The position numbers were made by a program, and so were the translations under genes. From Brevundimonas variabilis (GTDB lineage: Bacteria; Pseudomonadota; Alphaproteobacteria; Caulobacterales; Caulobacteraceae): a DNA stretch of 64,000 nt. This document shows positions 62,588-64,000 of the stretch, in pieces (positions within the stretch are counted from its first letter, which is position 1; each line of letters begins with the position of its first letter). The notes beneath the pieces were generated by a model that was not told where the DNA came from, ran no database searches, and saw only the letters and a program-made list of their open reading frames with translations. The stretch is taken from contig NZ_JACHOR010000001.1 in NCBI RefSeq assembly GCF_014199945.1, forward strand, positions 744,001 through 808,000. The letters run 5' to 3'.

Positions 62588-62974
62588 ACTGCAGTAACTT
62601 GATGTGCGGGAAACGAACGCATTGACCTGCAAATGTGACTTGTGTTGGTTTTTGCAATTATTAGATGAGCAGTTCGGCACTGTTGGGTCGGTACCCTCTA
62701 CTGAATGTCTTTGCGCTTTCGCGGAACAGAACTGCGCAAAGTCTTCTCAGGGTAAGGGCAGAGCCATGCGATGGCCGAAGCTGGATATGTGCCCACGATA
62801 CGAAAGCTGAATTTCTGAGCCGCCGTTGAGGGTGTGAAAGCACTCGCCTTTAATGGCGTATCGATGAAGGCCTTGATGCCAGCGGTCAGCGCTGCCCGTT
62901 GCGCTGGAAATGGTCAGAGTGACGCAGCCTGGTGATTGTGCGAGTTAGATTGCTCCAAGTAAGGAGCGTATCTT
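62588..62974. other. Intergenic stretch with decayed duplication
   Basis: About 390 bp. The last 70 bp match the region in front of the first 71-residue gene (AGAGTGACGCAG, GCTCCAAGTAAGGAGCGT), showing that the duplicated unit begins before the gene. No other feature seen. Confidence 0.5.
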
Positions 62975-63190
62975 TTGAACTTCGTCGAATTCGTTGGTGG
63001 GCCGGGCTCACCTCAGGCCGGAAAACCCATCTTTGTTAATCCTGAAATGGTTGGCATCGTAGTCGAAAGCGAGTCGTCTCGGCCGGGGAACGAGACGACC
63101 GCCATTGAATGCGGAGGGTTTCCGGTTCTTGTGGCGGGCTCCGTACAGCAGGTGCTTTTTGCACTGATGACCCACCAAGGTCAGATCTGA
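62975..63190 (+). CDS. 71-residue protein, copy 2 of a duplicated family
   Basis: TTG start eight bases after AAGGAG. Contains MNFVEFVGGPGSPQAGKPIF, then PEMVGIVVESESSRPG and FPVLVAGSVQQVLFALM. Same length and start codon as copy 1 at 40040; differences are conservative. Unlike copy 1 it has a good terminator 28 bp downstream. Function unknown. Confidence 0.78.
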   Translation: MNFVEFVGGPGSPQAGKPIFVNPEMVGIVVESESSRPGNETTAIECGGFPVLVAGSVQQVLFALMTHQGQI

Positions 63191-63217
63191 CAAGGCCCGG
63201 AATATTCAACACCGCTA

Positions 63218-63243
63218 GGGCGGTTCTTCGGAGCCGCCCTTTT
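63218..63243 (+). terminator. Rho-independent terminator of 71-residue gene copy 2
   Basis: Nine-pair stem GGGCGGTTC / GAGCCGCCC (one G-U pair), TTCG loop and TTTT. Confidence 0.88.
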
Positions 63244-63358
63244 GAGTTCGGAGAGGTCCAGAATGACCGACCTGGCCACTGGAGAAGTTGGATTGCTGAC
63301 CAGTTGCACCCTCAATCGCCAAAAGTAGAACGCAATGTCCCTTGTGGGTCGAGATCGG

Positions 63359-63437
63359 CCATGACCAGGCGGGCGGAAAGCGGACATTCGTTCCGATGCC
63401 CGGAAGCGGACCTTCCGAAGCGCCGCTACGGGTCGTA
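63359..63437 (+). repeat. Dispersed 80-bp repeat, copy 5
   Basis: CCATGACCAGGCGGGCGG, AAAGCGGACATTCGTTCC, GCCCGGAAGCGGACCTTCC, CGCCGCTACGGGTCG. Very close to copy 2. It overlaps the 3' end of the resolvase gene. Confidence 0.9.
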
Positions 63438-64000
63438 TGCAGACCTTCGTAGCGAACGTTGAAACCGACGCTTCGCAGCGCCTCGGGCAGTAATCAGCCG
63501 ACCAGCCGTCGAAGCGTGCCACTTAGCGCCACGCAGTGTAGCGATACCCTGTCGGTTGAGTTCAGCCGCCACGGCCGAGGCCTTTGTGTGTCCTGCAGAC
63601 ATGATTGCAGCGACGATGGGGGCGAGCTCGCGATACCGAGCAGCAGTTCGGCGTGATCGCGCCCGACGAGCGAGCGTCAAATCTCCAGCATACTTACCGA
63701 GAGCACCCTCTGCGTGAGGATTGCCCAGCGCTTTGACGAGCCGTCCACTTCGGCTGGATATGTGTGTCTCGCCACGAGCAATCTTGTGTTTGATCGCGGC
63801 TAAGGCTTCGGTCGTCCTGCGCGAAATCATTTCCCGCTCGGCTTGGGCAATCACAGCCAGCACGCCAATCGTCAGATCATTCGCGTCCGGAACGTCCGCA
63901 GCCAAAAATCGCGCGCCACTGTCTCTCAGCGTCAGCAAAAAGGCAGCGTTGCGAGACAACCGATTGAGCTTTGCGATCACAAGGGTTGCTTCGGTCAGCT
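63426..64000 (-). CDS. Small serine resolvase/invertase, 5' end cut by window
   Basis: Recombinase of the Tn3 resolvase/DNA invertase group. The frame runs out of the window at base 64000, so the catalytic serine is not visible. The visible part starts at the conserved [20 protein letters not shown], then [20 protein letters not shown] and a C-terminal helix-turn-helix ([20 protein letters not shown] then [17 protein letters not shown]). The last residues are encoded within an 80-bp repeat copy, so the natural C-terminus may have been altered. It could belong to the same island as the serine integrase or to a separate transposon. Confidence 0.85.
   Translation of the reverse strand, partial: LTEATLVIAKLNRLSRNAAFLLTLRDSGARFLAADVPDANDLTIGVLAVIAQAEREMISRRTTEALAAIKHKIARGETHISSRSGRLVKALGNPHAEGALGKYAGDLTLARRARSRRTAARYRELAPIVAAIMSAGHTKASAVAAELNRQGIATLRGAKWHASTAGRLITARGAAKRRFQRSLRRSAYDP

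Noticed and set aside
28142..64000. Whole right half as one phage genome
   Set aside because: No capsid, tail, terminase or lysis genes were found; only an integrase and a resolvase point to mobility.

Overview
The window reads as chromosome of a high-GC alphaproteobacterium of the Caulobacterales, most likely Brevundimonas or a close relative. The evidence is the strong G/C third-position bias of the core genes, GTG/GTGA-coupled operons, a MucR regulator without zinc-binding cysteines, a ShkA-like hybrid kinase, and the secA / argJ / ftsY-yciB / mmsA neighbourhoods. The genus is an inference from gene content, not from a marker-gene comparison.

Region 1 (1-28.1 kb) is dense, ordinary core genome. 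It holds a cut-off MHS-family transporter with gabD, an Lrp-type regulator divergent from ald, argJ with a peptidyl-prolyl isomerase lipoprotein, secA, a PLP enzyme, mmsA, the overlapping gpmA / deaminase / ftsY / yciB operon, a MarR regulator with a lysine-rich tail, an adenosine-kinase-type PfkB protein, an ATP-grasp protein, maeB, an AmpG-type permease, and a hybrid histidine kinase whose second half carries the residues expected of c-di-GMP-gated ShkA.

Region 2 (28.1-34 kb) begins where comM/yifB is cut off at its Walker A region. A large serine recombinase starts about 40 bp inside the break, so this looks like an integrase-into-comM junction. The missing 5' part of comM is not in the window, so the far end lies outside it or was lost. 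A small island-type protein follows, then a PadR-controlled cluster with two extracytoplasmic esterases, one fused to a membrane protein.

Region 3 (34-48 kb) is gene-poor and lower in GC. It holds a BLUF photoreceptor, single-domain response regulators, an IPTL-CTERM protein, many very small genes, and dispersed repeats. One repeat is about 80 bp and found throughout the accessory half; another is a 128-bp structured element present twice.

Region 4 (49-54.7 kb) is the most coherent accessory system. A five-gene overlapping minus-strand operon (PepSY protein, cytochrome b561, OmpR-type regulator, sensor kinase, VIT-type metal transporter) is flanked by a divergent exported ferritin-like gene and a convergent second cytochrome b561 gene. 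Three direct repeats with an 11-bp period lie in front of the three transcription units and look like the regulator's own boxes. I infer a self-contained metal/redox regulon.

Region 5 (54.7-64 kb) has a secreted GH13 amylase divergent from a maltose O-acetyltransferase, small membrane proteins, MucR, a response regulator, a TadG-like protein and a resolvase cut by the window end. Several families of region 3 recur here as a second copy: a 31-residue membrane microprotein, a 71-residue TTG-start protein, and a TadG-like protein next to a single-domain response regulator. No rRNA, tRNA or CRISPR array was recognised.
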